DNA of 42,298 bases from an uncultured Rhodospirillales bacterium (lineage in GTDB: Bacteria; Pseudomonadota; Alphaproteobacteria; Azospirillales; Azospirillaceae), in the NCBI GenBank assembly GCA_903931735.1, contig CAIZDL010000055.1, positions 1 to 42,298 of the forward strand, read 5' to 3'. Of the stretch, positions 15,969 to 24,342 are shown piece by piece (the stretch's first letter is position 1; the number at the start of each line of letters is the position of its first letter). The notes under the pieces are model-generated. The model saw only the letters and a program-made list of their open reading frames with translations, did no database searches and had not been told where the DNA came from. Both the position numbers and the translations under genes were made by a program.

Positions 15969-16628
15969 ATGCGTGGTAAAAAGAAGATCGCGGTTGTACT
16001 CTCGGGATGCGGTGTCTACGACGGCGCCGAGGTCCATGAGGCCGTGTTGACCTTGTTGGCAATCAACCGGCATGGCGCCGAGGCCGTTTGCTTTGCGCCG
16101 GACATCCACCAGCACCATGTCATTAATCACGTGACTGGGCAGAGCGCGCCGGAAACCAGGAATGTGCTTGTCGAGTCGGCGCGCATCGCTCGGGGTGAGA
16201 TCTCGGATCTTGCCAAATTTGACGCCGCCGAGGTTGATGCGTTGGTGTTTCCGGGCGGATTCGGTGCTGCGAAGAACTTGTCGAGCTTTGCCTTCGACGG
16301 CGCGGATGCTTCTGTCAATTCCGGGGTTGAGGCGGTAATCAAGGCGATGGTCGCCGCAGGAAAGCCGGTGGCGGCGTTATGTATCGCGCCGGTTTTGCTG
16401 GCAAAGTGTCTTGGCGATAAGGTGGAATTGACCATCGGGCAAGATGCCGACACCGCCGCCGCTTTGGAAAAGATGGGGGCTCATCACATTCGGAGTCGTC
16501 AGGCTGAGGTGGTCGTCGACCGCAAACACAAGATCGTGACCTCGCCTTGCTACATGCTCGAGTCGTCGGTGGCCCAAATCGCCGATGGTGCCGATGCCGT
16601 GATCAAAGCGGTGTTGGGGTTGCTTTAG
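15969..16628 (+). CDS. elbB: Isoprenoid biosynthesis glyoxalase ElbB (DJ-1/PfpI family)
   Basis: 219 aa. KKIAVVLSGCGVYDGAEVHEAV at the N-terminus, ALVFPGGFGAAKNLSSFAFDG, and the nucleophile-elbow region AALCIAPVLLAKCLG (Cys in ALCIAP). Enhancing lycopene biosynthesis proteins have weak glyoxalase activity and are linked to isoprenoid flux, which fits their place after hopanoid genes. The ATG at 15969 is chosen over open frame upstream because GAGGAGA lies 6 bp before it and the homology begins there. The TAG stop lies inside a TTTAGAGCGG palindromic repeat. Confidence 0.92.
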   Translation: MRGKKKIAVVLSGCGVYDGAEVHEAVLTLLAINRHGAEAVCFAPDIHQHHVINHVTGQSAPETRNVLVESARIARGEISDLAKFDAAEVDALVFPGGFGAAKNLSSFAFDGADASVNSGVEAVIKAMVAAGKPVAALCIAPVLLAKCLGDKVELTIGQDADTAAALEKMGAHHIRSRQAEVVVDRKHKIVTSPCYMLESSVAQIADGADAVIKAVLGLL

Positions 16629-16711
16629 AGCGGGGCGCGAAGGGGGGGGACACATCCCGTAGCGTTGATCCGCTCTAAAAAATAAAAAGTTAAGAGCGCC
16701 ATGCTCTAAAG
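16624..16711. repeat. Palindromic intergenic repeat A (TTAGAGCGG...CCGCTCTAA)
   Basis: TTTAGAGCGG (16624-16633) is mirrored by CCGCTCTAAA at 16670-16679, with CCCGTAGCGTTGATC between. A second small palindrome, TAAGAGC...GCTCTAA, follows at about 16692-16711. The same core, including CGTAGCGTTGATCCG, recurs at 22215-22286, and in variant form at 17879-17935 and 34561-34587. It sits between convergent elbB and the methyltransferase and supplies the elbB stop codon. Confidence 0.85.
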
Positions 16712-16728
16712 TGCGCCTCTCGGCCGGG

Positions 16729-17688
16729 TTATGCCCCTTTAAGGGCGTAAAAGCGGTAGCATTTGAGGCCGGAGTTGAGGGCGGTGACGCGGTTTGCCCA
16801 GGTCTCGACCTCATCAATGACGTTGATTTTGGTTTCTTTATCGAGGTTATGCTTTTCCAGATGCTCGGTTAGCGCTTTGATCGCGGCCAGGATTTGGGTG
16901 CGGTGAGGAATGGTGATATCCTCGTGGACTCGGAGATCGAGGTTGCATTGGGCGCAAGCATCGAGCGCGCCTTGGAGCGTCCACAGTTGTGGTTCCAGAG
17001 GTTCGCGGTCGCACCAAGTGATGATTGGCTTCGCTGTTTGCTTCCCGGCTTCAATCACGTAGTCTGTAAATAAAAATTGGCCGCGAGGTTTGAGTATTTC
17101 CTCAACGCGGTCAAAGAGTGTGGTCTTGTCCTTGATCGTGAAGAAAACATCTTTGGCGAAAACAGCATCGACCTTCTTAGAGTATTTGAAGTTTTCCGGA
17201 TCATACACTTCAACTGGCGCATGTTTATTCATGCCGGCCTTTGTTGAACGCAGCATTCCTTGTTCGGCGAGGAAGGGGGATGCTTCCAGCCCGGTTACAT
17301 AGCAACCCGTGGCCGCCATGCAGCGTGCCGCCCCACCAAGGCCGCAGCCGAGTTCGAGAACCGTCATCGACGGATTGAGGCCAAGGGGTTTGATGAGCGT
17401 CGAGATCAGTTCGATGCCGCCCGGTAATACATAGCCCGTTCCCCAGATCTTTTCGGCCACCTCGATTCGGGTGGCGGACCACAGGGGCTTGCCGTGGCGG
17501 TTCAGGCCAGCGCTGCTATGGCTTTCATCGGGGGCTTCGGCGCCTTCTTCGCCGTGCTTTGCACGCTTGCGTCGCAAGCCCGAAAGATCATAGCCCTCCC
17601 ACCACGCTAACAGCTTGGTTTTCAGCGGTAAATCGGGGCGTTCTTCGTCCGTTTGTTTACCGTGTTCGGGGGTATGCGGTGTCGTCAT
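16729..17688 (-). CDS. SAM-dependent class I methyltransferase
   Basis: 319 aa from the ATG at 17688 (MTTPHTPEHG); a TTG at 17733 would extend it but looks less likely. The N-terminal region KTKLLAWWEGYDLSGLRRKR is a helical lead-in. SAM-binding motif I is VLELGCGLGGAARCMA, followed by VTGLEASPFLAEQG (motif II acidic residue), VDAVFAKDVFFTIKD, and LKPRGQFLFTDYVIEAG (motif III). The pattern resembles phosphoethanolamine/small-molecule N-methyltransferases, but the substrate cannot be read from sequence. It converges on elbB with a palindromic repeat between. A link to hopanoid or other lipid methylation is only a guess from position. Confidence 0.8.
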   Translation of the reverse strand: MTTPHTPEHGKQTDEERPDLPLKTKLLAWWEGYDLSGLRRKRAKHGEEGAEAPDESHSSAGLNRHGKPLWSATRIEVAEKIWGTGYVLPGGIELISTLIKPLGLNPSMTVLELGCGLGGAARCMAATGCYVTGLEASPFLAEQGMLRSTKAGMNKHAPVEVYDPENFKYSKKVDAVFAKDVFFTIKDKTTLFDRVEEILKPRGQFLFTDYVIEAGKQTAKPIITWCDREPLEPQLWTLQGALDACAQCNLDLRVHEDITIPHRTQILAAIKALTEHLEKHNLDKETKINVIDEVETWANRVTALNSGLKCYRFYALKGA

Positions 17689-18310
17689 CGGGTGAGCAGT
17701 TTGTTGGTGTGACCGGAAATTGTGCAGGCTCAATCGGGTATGGCTGGGTATCGTTGGCCCGGCACGGCCGCGAACTTGGCAAACTTCCTTTCGCGAGGAT
17801 GAGGTTACAGCAACGCGCTTTGATTAGGCAAAGTTTCTTGAATCCCGATAGACATCCCTCTAATCGCCGGAAGGGACGATTAGAGCATGATGCGATCAAG
17901 CGGATTCGTTTTTAGAGCGGATCACCGCTACGGGGGGGAGCCCTCCCATATGCGCTAGGATAATCTAGACATAGGGAAATCGGTGTCTGATTCATAGGGG
18001 CGATGCAGACGATTTCTCTCCTTACGGAAGCTGGTTGGCCCTGGTGGCCTTTCGCTCCGCGGGGCTGTGAGTTGGGAGAAAATGCAGGGCCTTGCGCGGT
18101 TGACCGACCCGTCTCTGAACGATCGTCTTCACGCCGCCAGAGATTTCCTTGAGGGGATCGTCGGTCTGGCTCTCGCCCACGAGATCACACGACCAACGCC
18201 GGACTTCGGCCGATATTTTCGGTGCCGTCCTGACCAAATCACTTCAATTGCAGGCCGCCAATGGGCAGAAAAAGGTCAATATCTAGGGCCATTGGTATGT
18301 CTTGTTGCTG
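17689..18310. other. Long intergenic region upstream of the methyltransferase, downstream of mfd
   Basis: About 620 bp without an identifiable gene. Palindromic repeat B lies at 17879-17935. Between about 18003 and 18300 there are open frames on both strands of up to 91 codons (for example minus strand 18237-18022, with basic content such as VKTIVQRRVGQPRKALHFLP). None shows a motif I recognise or a good ribosome site; one may be a remnant gene. The part near 17700-17760 should hold the methyltransferase promoter. Confidence 0.45.
17879..17935. repeat. Palindromic intergenic repeat B (variant)
   Basis: Contains TTAGAGCATGATGCGATCAAG and then TTTTTAGAGCGGATCACCGC followed by TACGGGGGGG. Read on the minus strand, this is the same CCCCCGTAGCG.TGATCCGCTCTAAAAA core seen in repeats A and C. 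The TTAGAGCATGATG half also occurs in repeat D at 34561. Confidence 0.75.
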
Positions 18311-21300
18311 CTATGTCGCCAGTGCAGAAATCTCGTTCATGAGGCGCAGGGTACCTTTGAGCCGTTGTTCGGGGGCATCCCAAGCCCGGAGGCTGACAAG
18401 TTTGTGGTCGGGGCGGAGTTTTACGGTGCCCGATTGGCTGGCAAGATAGCGAACCAGCTTTTCCGGATGACTGAACGTGTTGTTGTGGAAGGTGAGCACC
18501 GCACCCTTGGGGCCGGCATCGACCCGCTCGATGTTGGCAACCCGGCAAAGCTGTTTGATCGCCACCACCTCCAGCAGATTTTCGACTTCGCCCGGCAGGC
18601 GGCCAAAGCGGTCGATCATTTCGGCGGCAAAGGCGTCGATTTCGGCGCGGGAGGCAAGGTCGGCAATGCGGCGGTAAAGGCCGAGGCGCACCGCAAGGTC
18701 GGAGACGTAGGATTCGGGGATCAGCACCGGCATCCCGAGGTTGATCTGGGGCGTCCAACGCTCTTCGGCGGTGGCGGCACCGGCGCCAGCCCGGGCGGAG
18801 GCCACCGCTTCTTCCAGCATGTGCTGATAAAGCTCGACCCCGACCTCTTTGATATGGCCCGATTGTTCCTCGCCCAGCAGGTTGCCGGCACCCCGGATAT
18901 CCATATCGTGGGAGGCGAGCTGAAAGCCGGCCCCCAGCGTGTCCAGAGTCTCGATGACGTGCAAGCGCTGTTGGGCCGCGCTGGAGAGCACACCCTTTGG
19001 ATTGTAGGTCAAATAGGCGTAGCCGCGCAGCTTGGAGCGCCCGACCCGCCCGCGCAACTGATAGAGCTGGGCAAGGCCAAACAGGTCGGCGCGGTGAATG
19101 ATCATGGTGTTAGCGTTGGGGATATCGAGCCCGGATTCGATAATATTGGTGGCGAGCAGCACGTCGAAAGCGCGATCGTCGAAGGCGGTCATCACCTCTT
19201 CCAGCTCCGAGGCGGTGAGCTGGCCATGGGCGGTGACGATTTTAACCTCGGGCACCAGCTCTCGGATCGTATCCGCAACCTTTGGAATGTCCTCGATGCG
19301 CGGGCAGACATAAAAGGTTTGGCCACCCCGGTAATGTTCACGCAAAATAGCGTCGCGCACGACCACCGGGTCGAACGGCAACACGAAGGTGCGTACCGCG
19401 AGTCGGTCGATGGGGGGAGTTGCAATGACGGTAAGTTCGCGCACCCCCGCGAGTGCCATTTGTAGCGTGCGCGGAATCGGCGTCGCGGTCAGGGTCAACA
19501 CATGGACGTTGGCCCGGAGTTCCTTCAGGCGCTCCTTTTGTTTAACGCCGAAATGTTGCTCTTCATCGACGATCACCAGCGCCAGCCGCTTAAAGCCGAT
19601 GGTTTTGGCCAGCAGGGTGTGGGTCCCGATCACAATATCAACGGTCCCCTCGGCGAGGCCCTTCTTGGTGCGCGTGGTGTCTTTGGCCGTAACCAGTCGC
19701 GAAAGTTGCTCCACCACCACCGGCAGGCCATGGAAGCGGTCGGTGAAGGTGCGGTAATGCTGGCGGGCGAGGAGCGTTGTCGGCACCACCACCGCCACCT
19801 GTTGGCCGGAAAGTGCGGCAACGAAGGCGGCCCGCAGCGCAACTTCGGTTTTGCCGAAGCCGACATCGCCGCATACCAGCCGGTCCATCGGTCGGCCAGA
19901 GCCCATGTCCTCGATGACATCGGCGATGGCGTTGAGCTGATCTTCGGTTTCGGGGTAGGGGAAGCGGGCGGCAAATTCGGCGTAAAGCCCCTCGGGCGCG
20001 GCGAGGGCATCGCCGCGGCGCAGTTCGCGTTCGGCCGCGATTCGCAGCAGAACTTCGGCCATGTCCTTGAGGCGCTTTTTGACCCGCGACTTGCGGCCTT
20101 GCCACGAGGTGCCGCCGAGTTTGTCGAGCTGGGCCGCGGTTTCTTCCGAGCCGTAGCGCGACAGCATCTCGATGTTTTCGACCGGCACGAACAACTTTTC
20201 ATTGCCGTCATAGACGATGCGCAGACAGTCGTGGGGAGCGCCAGCGGCGGTTACGGTTTCGAGGCCATCGAATCTGCCGATGCCGTATTCGACGTGGACC
20301 ACCAGATCGCCAACCGCGAGGCTGGAGGATTCGACGAGGAAATTGGCGGCGCGCTTGCGCTTTTTGTGTGGGCGCGCAAGCCGGTCGCCGAGAATATCTT
20401 GTTCGGTGATAACGGCCAGATCGGCGGCCACAAAGCCGTGTTCGATCCCGAGCACGATCATGGCGAGGATGCCGCGCCCAAAGACCTGGGCATCCGACCA
20501 GCATGAGGCCGGCTCCAGCCCCTCAATGCCATGGTCGGCCAGCACCGAGAGCAGGCGATCACGCGAGCCCTGGCTATAGCCGGCCACCATCACCCGCCGG
20601 CCCGATTTTGCCAACTCGACAATGTGCTCGTGAACGGCATCGAATATGTTGATATCGGGCCGGGCGCGCTCCTCGGCAAAATCATGGCCGCGCCGGCCGC
20701 CAGCATCAACCTGCCCGATCAACCCGGGCGGCACCGCGAAGGGCGAAAGCTGGGCCACGGCGTGACAGCCGAGGATCATCTCCCAACTGGTTTTGTCGAG
20801 ATAGAGCCGTTCTGGCGGTAGCGGCCGGTAGGCGGGAGTGCCAGCAGCGCGCTCGACGCTGCGCATACTTTTGCGGGCGTCATAGAAGTCGGTAATCTGG
20901 GCGAGGCGGGCGTCGCGCGCCTCTTCCGCCTGATGATCGAGGCTGATGATCGCCGAGGGCACGTAATCGGAGAGGCTCTCGAGGCTGCCATGGAACAGCG
21001 GCAACCAATGCTCCATCCCCGGATGTTTGCGCCCGGCGCTGACCGCGCCATAGAGCGGGTCCTGATCGTTGATGGCGCCGAACAGTTCCCGATAGCCCGA
21101 GCGAAAACGCGAGATGGACGGCTCGTCGAGAAACAACTCGGCCATCGGCTTGAGGTCGATGGTGTTGCGCTTTTCCGTCGTGCGCTGGGACAGAGGGTCG
21201 AAGGCGCGCACGCCATCGAGTTCGTCGCCAAAAAGATCGAGACGCAGCGGTTCCTCGGTGCCGGGCGGGAAAATATCGATAATGCCGCCCCGAATGGCGA

Positions 21301-21787
21301 ACTCCCCTGGTTCCCGCACCGTTTGCGCGCGGGAGTATCCGTTGTGGGCAAGGTATTTTTGCAGGCGTTCGATATCCAACCGTTCGCCGATCGCGGCTCG
21401 AAAGCTGGCCGGCTTGAGCGCCGCGCGCGGCGGCACCTTTTGAATCATCGCGGCAACGGTGGTCAGCACGATGCGGGGTTCGCGGGCCGGTATCAGCAGC
21501 CGGCATAAGGTCTCGATCCGTCGGCTGACCAGGGCAGGGTTGGGGGAAACCCGGTCGTAGGGCAGGCAATCCCAGGCCGGAAACGACAGTACCTCCACCC
21601 CGGGGGCGAAGAAGGCCAGCGCTTCGGCCACCCGTGCCGCCCGGCTGTCGTCGAGGGCGACATGAAGCAAGCCAGCGTTGCCGGCGCGGTGGGCGAGGTC
21701 CAGCAAGATCCGGACATCATGACCCTCGGGGGCGCCGCCGATCAGGGTGCGGCTGGCGCGGCCCGCTGTGAGATTGAACTTGGACAC
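18311..21787 (-). CDS. mfd: Transcription-repair coupling factor Mfd
   Basis: 1158 aa, the usual length. UvrB-like N-terminal domains (FPAWDCLPYDRVSPNPALVSRR) are followed by the RNA-polymerase-interacting domain near residues 490-560 (LAVGDLVVHVEYGIGRFDGL, KLFVPVENIEMLSRY). The RecG-like motor has Walker A GDVGFGKTEVALRAAF at about 640, DEEQHFG at about 740, TATPIPRTLQMAL, LLATNIIESGLDIPNANTM and QLRGRVGRSKLRGYAYL. The C-terminal UvrA-binding D7 domain follows. Mfd removes RNA polymerase stalled at lesions and recruits UvrA. Start GTG at 21787; three short direct repeats lie just upstream. sdhE is the next gene upstream, a common alphaproteobacterial arrangement. Confidence 0.97.
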   Translation of the reverse strand: MSKFNLTAGRASRTLIGGAPEGHDVRILLDLAHRAGNAGLLHVALDDSRAARVAEALAFFAPGVEVLSFPAWDCLPYDRVSPNPALVSRRIETLCRLLIPAREPRIVLTTVAAMIQKVPPRAALKPASFRAAIGERLDIERLQKYLAHNGYSRAQTVREPGEFAIRGGIIDIFPPGTEEPLRLDLFGDELDGVRAFDPLSQRTTEKRNTIDLKPMAELFLDEPSISRFRSGYRELFGAINDQDPLYGAVSAGRKHPGMEHWLPLFHGSLESLSDYVPSAIISLDHQAEEARDARLAQITDFYDARKSMRSVERAAGTPAYRPLPPERLYLDKTSWEMILGCHAVAQLSPFAVPPGLIGQVDAGGRRGHDFAEERARPDINIFDAVHEHIVELAKSGRRVMVAGYSQGSRDRLLSVLADHGIEGLEPASCWSDAQVFGRGILAMIVLGIEHGFVAADLAVITEQDILGDRLARPHKKRKRAANFLVESSSLAVGDLVVHVEYGIGRFDGLETVTAAGAPHDCLRIVYDGNEKLFVPVENIEMLSRYGSEETAAQLDKLGGTSWQGRKSRVKKRLKDMAEVLLRIAAERELRRGDALAAPEGLYAEFAARFPYPETEDQLNAIADVIEDMGSGRPMDRLVCGDVGFGKTEVALRAAFVAALSGQQVAVVVPTTLLARQHYRTFTDRFHGLPVVVEQLSRLVTAKDTTRTKKGLAEGTVDIVIGTHTLLAKTIGFKRLALVIVDEEQHFGVKQKERLKELRANVHVLTLTATPIPRTLQMALAGVRELTVIATPPIDRLAVRTFVLPFDPVVVRDAILREHYRGGQTFYVCPRIEDIPKVADTIRELVPEVKIVTAHGQLTASELEEVMTAFDDRAFDVLLATNIIESGLDIPNANTMIIHRADLFGLAQLYQLRGRVGRSKLRGYAYLTYNPKGVLSSAAQQRLHVIETLDTLGAGFQLASHDMDIRGAGNLLGEEQSGHIKEVGVELYQHMLEEAVASARAGAGAATAEERWTPQINLGMPVLIPESYVSDLAVRLGLYRRIADLASRAEIDAFAAEMIDRFGRLPGEVENLLEVVAIKQLCRVANIERVDAGPKGAVLTFHNNTFSHPEKLVRYLASQSGTVKLRPDHKLVSLRAWDAPEQRLKGTLRLMNEISALAT

Positions 21788-21788
21788 T

Positions 21789-21836
21789 GTTTGATAAGGG
21801 GGCGGTTTGATAAGGGGAGTGGTTTGATAAGGAGGC
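21789..21836 (-). repeat. Three direct repeats in the mfd leader
   Basis: GTTTGATAAGG occurs at 21789, 21805 and 21822 (plus-strand reading), spaced 16 and 17 bp, immediately upstream of the GTG start of mfd. On the transcribed strand they read CCTTATCAAAC. They could be operator sites, a translation-control element or a small minisatellite; the sequence alone does not decide. Confidence 0.6.
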
Positions 21837-21869
21837 GGGGGATTTGCTCGAGGGCGTTGGCTGGGAGGC

Positions 21870-22148
21870 TTAGTTTTGTGAGGTGTCTTTGATCCGGAAT
21901 GCTTGCAGCAGCGCCATCACATCGTGATCATACTCGGCCGGCACCGGCTCGCGCCGGGCGTACCAATTATAAATGTCGGCGTCGGCCACTTCCAGTAAGG
22001 TCTCGAAACGGTCGAGTTGCTCTTGGGAAAAGTTGATGGCGTGGGTGTCGGCGAAGTTGCCGAGCAGCAGGTCGGATTCCCGCATCCCCCGGTGCCAAGC
22101 CCGGAACCGCAGCCGTTTGCGACGAATCTCAATGGGTTCGGGCGTCAT
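21870..22148 (-). CDS. sdhE: FAD assembly factor SdhE (succinate dehydrogenase)
   Basis: 92 aa. The family core RRKRLRFRAWHRGMRESDLLLGNFA contains the RGxxE-type motif (here HRGMRESD) needed for flavinylation of SdhA, followed by LDRFETLLEVADADIYNWY. The ATG at 22148 (MTPEPIEIRRKR) is preferred, with GGAAAG upstream; an in-frame ATG at 22172 would add 8 residues. The gene lies upstream of mfd on the same strand. In many relatives recG is divergent here; it is absent and a LysE gene takes that place. Confidence 0.9.
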   Translation of the reverse strand: MTPEPIEIRRKRLRFRAWHRGMRESDLLLGNFADTHAINFSQEQLDRFETLLEVADADIYNWYARREPVPAEYDHDVMALLQAFRIKDTSQN

Positions 22149-22214
22149 GTTCTTTCCACCATCTTGTTCCACGAAATCAGGTCTCCATATATCCCGTCAA
22201 ACCGGGGCAGGGCC

Positions 22215-22286
22215 TTAGAGCGGGTCGCGAAAGGGGGGACGCCCCGTAGCGTTGATCCGTTCTAAAACAAAAGGTTTAGAGCAGCG
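22215..22286. repeat. Palindromic intergenic repeat C
   Basis: TTAGAGCGGGTCGCGAAAGG, then GACGCCCCGTAGCGTTGATC and CGTTCTAAAA, followed by a second TTTAGAGCAG at 22275. Nearly identical to repeat A (16624-16680) in the same orientation. The stop codon of the LysE gene (minus-strand TAA at 22276-22278) falls within its trailing GCTCTAA half. Confidence 0.85.
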
Positions 22287-22899
22287 AGCTTGCCACGGCC
22301 CAAACGCCGAGCAGGGCAAGGACGATGGCGGTGCCATGGTTGATCAGCGCCAGCCGATCTTCGGAAATGCGGTGACGCACCAGCGCCACCCCAGAGCTTA
22401 GGGTCAGCCACCAGGAGGAGGCGCCGATAAAGACGCCCCAGACCAAAATCGCGGCATCCAGAAACTCCAGTTTGCCGGTTACTCCAGCGGCGGCGAACAG
22501 GCCAAGAAAAGCAACGATGGTCACGGGGTTGGTCAAGGTCAGCGTGAGGCCGGTGATAAACCCACCGACGCAGGTTTTGCCGTCGCTGGAAGGCTCGTCG
22601 TTGATGACCGTCGCTTCGCGGTAGTAGGTGCGTAACGATACCGCCAGCAAAAAGATGCCGCCGACCAGACGGAAGGTGGATTCGTGTCCGGCGAGGAAAA
22701 TCAGCATGGCGCTGACGCCAAAGGCGGCGATTGCGCCATAGATGGTGTCGGCCACAGCGGCGCCCATGCCGGTGGCAAAGCCCACCAGTTGCCCGTGCTC
22801 CAGGGTTCGCCGGATGCAGAGCAACCCGATCGGCCCCACCGGAGCGGCGATTGCCACGCCGAGGATGAACCCCTGGAACCAGACCAACACCGAACTCAC
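22276..22899 (-). CDS. LysE/RhtB family exporter
   Basis: 207 aa with about six hydrophobic helices. The N-terminal signature FILGVAIAAPVGPIGLLCIRRTLEHG matches the LysE/RhtB family (AxxPGPxxL region), and LTLTNPVTIVAFLGLFAA is the conserved NP segment. These proteins export amino acids or related metabolites across the inner membrane; the substrate cannot be named. The start GTG at 22899 follows AAGGAG by 8 bp. Confidence 0.88.
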   Translation of the reverse strand: MSSVLVWFQGFILGVAIAAPVGPIGLLCIRRTLEHGQLVGFATGMGAAVADTIYGAIAAFGVSAMLIFLAGHESTFRLVGGIFLLAVSLRTYYREATVINDEPSSDGKTCVGGFITGLTLTLTNPVTIVAFLGLFAAAGVTGKLEFLDAAILVWGVFIGASSWWLTLSSGVALVRHRISEDRLALINHGTAIVLALLGVWAVASSLL

Positions 22900-23042
22900 C
22901 GCGATTGCTCCTTAGCTACGCTCCGATGGTCTGAAGCGCCGATTTCGATCCCTTACGTCCACTATCAAGTTTTTGCGGAAACTTCCAAGCTTTTCCCCGG
23001 TATGGAGGGGGCCATCCGTACTTGTCCGCGAGCAATGCACCC

Positions 23043-24140
23043 TTAGCGCGCCTGATCCATCACGACCTCACGAAAGACTTTTAGCAGGTCCATGTCGATG
23101 TGGGTCGACATGTTCTGAGTCATGATGTCAAACGCGACCTCCGGTTCCATCCCCGGCTTATAGGTGCGGCGATCGGTCAAGGCGCCGTAGATATCGACGA
23201 TTGCCGCCATTCGGGCCAGTTCGTTGACCTCTTTCCCCTTGAGGCCATTGGGATAACCGGTGCCATCCAGCTTTTCGTGATGTTGGCCCGCAATGATCAG
23301 CGCGCCCTTGGGAATGTCGTCGCAGCTTGCAAGAAACTCCATCGTGGTGGGGACGTGGCGCTTCATCACCGCCCATTCATCGGCCGAAAGTTTGGCCGGC
23401 TTATTTAAAACTTCCAGCGGAATGCTCATTTTGCCAACGTCGTGGAGCAACCCCCCGCTAGCCAGGAGTAATTGGTCCTTCTCGGGAAGCCCGATCGCGC
23501 TGCCAAACAAGGCAAGCATAGTGCCGACTTTGAACGAATGAGCAAATGTATAATTATCGTGCTCGTTGACGGCTTCCATTACACTTTTAATATTGCCGTC
23601 ATAGACCATTTTTATGAGGGGTGTGCATTTGCTACGAAAATCGGCGTAGTTGATCGTTCCTCCGGTTTCTAAGGCTTCGGCAACGTGGTTCATGTTTTCA
23701 AGGGTGCCCTTGAGGGCCACGCGCTGGATTTCCGGCAGCAGCTCCCACTTTTTCTCCACCGCTTTGTTCAGCGTTTTAGAGATGTTTTTGAGGACGGCAT
23801 CGGCCATCCAGGGCTTGGGCAGGTAGCCGTTGCCGCCGCAGCGGATGATCGAGTCTCGCACCCGCTTCACGTCCAGCGCCGATATCACCATTGCGGGGAT
23901 CGTGGCGAGAGCGCGGTCGGCGCGAATCATGCCGATAAAATCGTAGCCCCCGCACGGCACCAGCATTTCGTCTACGATAATCAGGGCCGGCGGGGCTTTG
24001 CGCAGACCGACCAGAGCGGCATCAGCTTCAGAAAATTGAGTGACAGAATAGTAATTGCCAATGGCATTTGCGAGCTGTTTACGGTCATTGGGGTTGCTGT
24101 CGATTACGGCGACCGATGGTTTTGATCGACATTCTGCCAT
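23043..24140 (-). CDS. Response regulator with HD-GYP c-di-GMP phosphodiesterase domain
   Basis: 365 aa. The N-terminal receiver has acidic D14, phosphoacceptor D57 (IIVDEML) and K109 (GYLPKP). A linker and PDEase-like helical segment precede the HD-GYP domain: H233-D234 in LLHDVGK, H287-H288-E289, then D292-GTGYP (GYP intact) and AAIVDIYGALTDRRTYK. All key residues for hydrolysis of c-di-GMP are visible, so it should be active and controlled by phosphorylation from an unlinked kinase. The ATG at 24140 begins MAECRSKPSVAVID. The gene appears to be monocistronic. Confidence 0.93.
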   Translation of the reverse strand: MAECRSKPSVAVIDSNPNDRKQLANAIGNYYSVTQFSEADAALVGLRKAPPALIIVDEMLVPCGGYDFIGMIRADRALATIPAMVISALDVKRVRDSIIRCGGNGYLPKPWMADAVLKNISKTLNKAVEKKWELLPEIQRVALKGTLENMNHVAEALETGGTINYADFRSKCTPLIKMVYDGNIKSVMEAVNEHDNYTFAHSFKVGTMLALFGSAIGLPEKDQLLLASGGLLHDVGKMSIPLEVLNKPAKLSADEWAVMKRHVPTTMEFLASCDDIPKGALIIAGQHHEKLDGTGYPNGLKGKEVNELARMAAIVDIYGALTDRRTYKPGMEPEVAFDIMTQNMSTHIDMDLLKVFREVVMDQAR

Positions 24141-24304
24141 CCCGGTTCTTCCTTAACGACAAAACCTGTTCGTAAGAACGGTCTGTGCTGTGGTTGCGAA
24201 GGTCGGCCCTGGGGGCGGCTTGCCTCTGATTGCCGTTAGTGTATGCAATTCGTGCCCGCGATGACAAGCTGCGAATCAGTATCTTTTAAAACGAAGCAGT
24301 CGCC

Positions 24305-24330
24305 GTGAGAGTTGTTCTTTGCCCTCTCAC
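24305..24330 (-). terminator. Possible terminator after the tolC-like gene
   Basis: GTGAGAG (24305-24311) and CTCTCAC (24324-24330) form a 7-bp stem with a 12-base loop, 13 bp past the stop of the tolC-like gene. There is no T-run, so this is tentative. Confidence 0.35.
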
Positions 24331-24342
24331 TTCAGCACTCCC

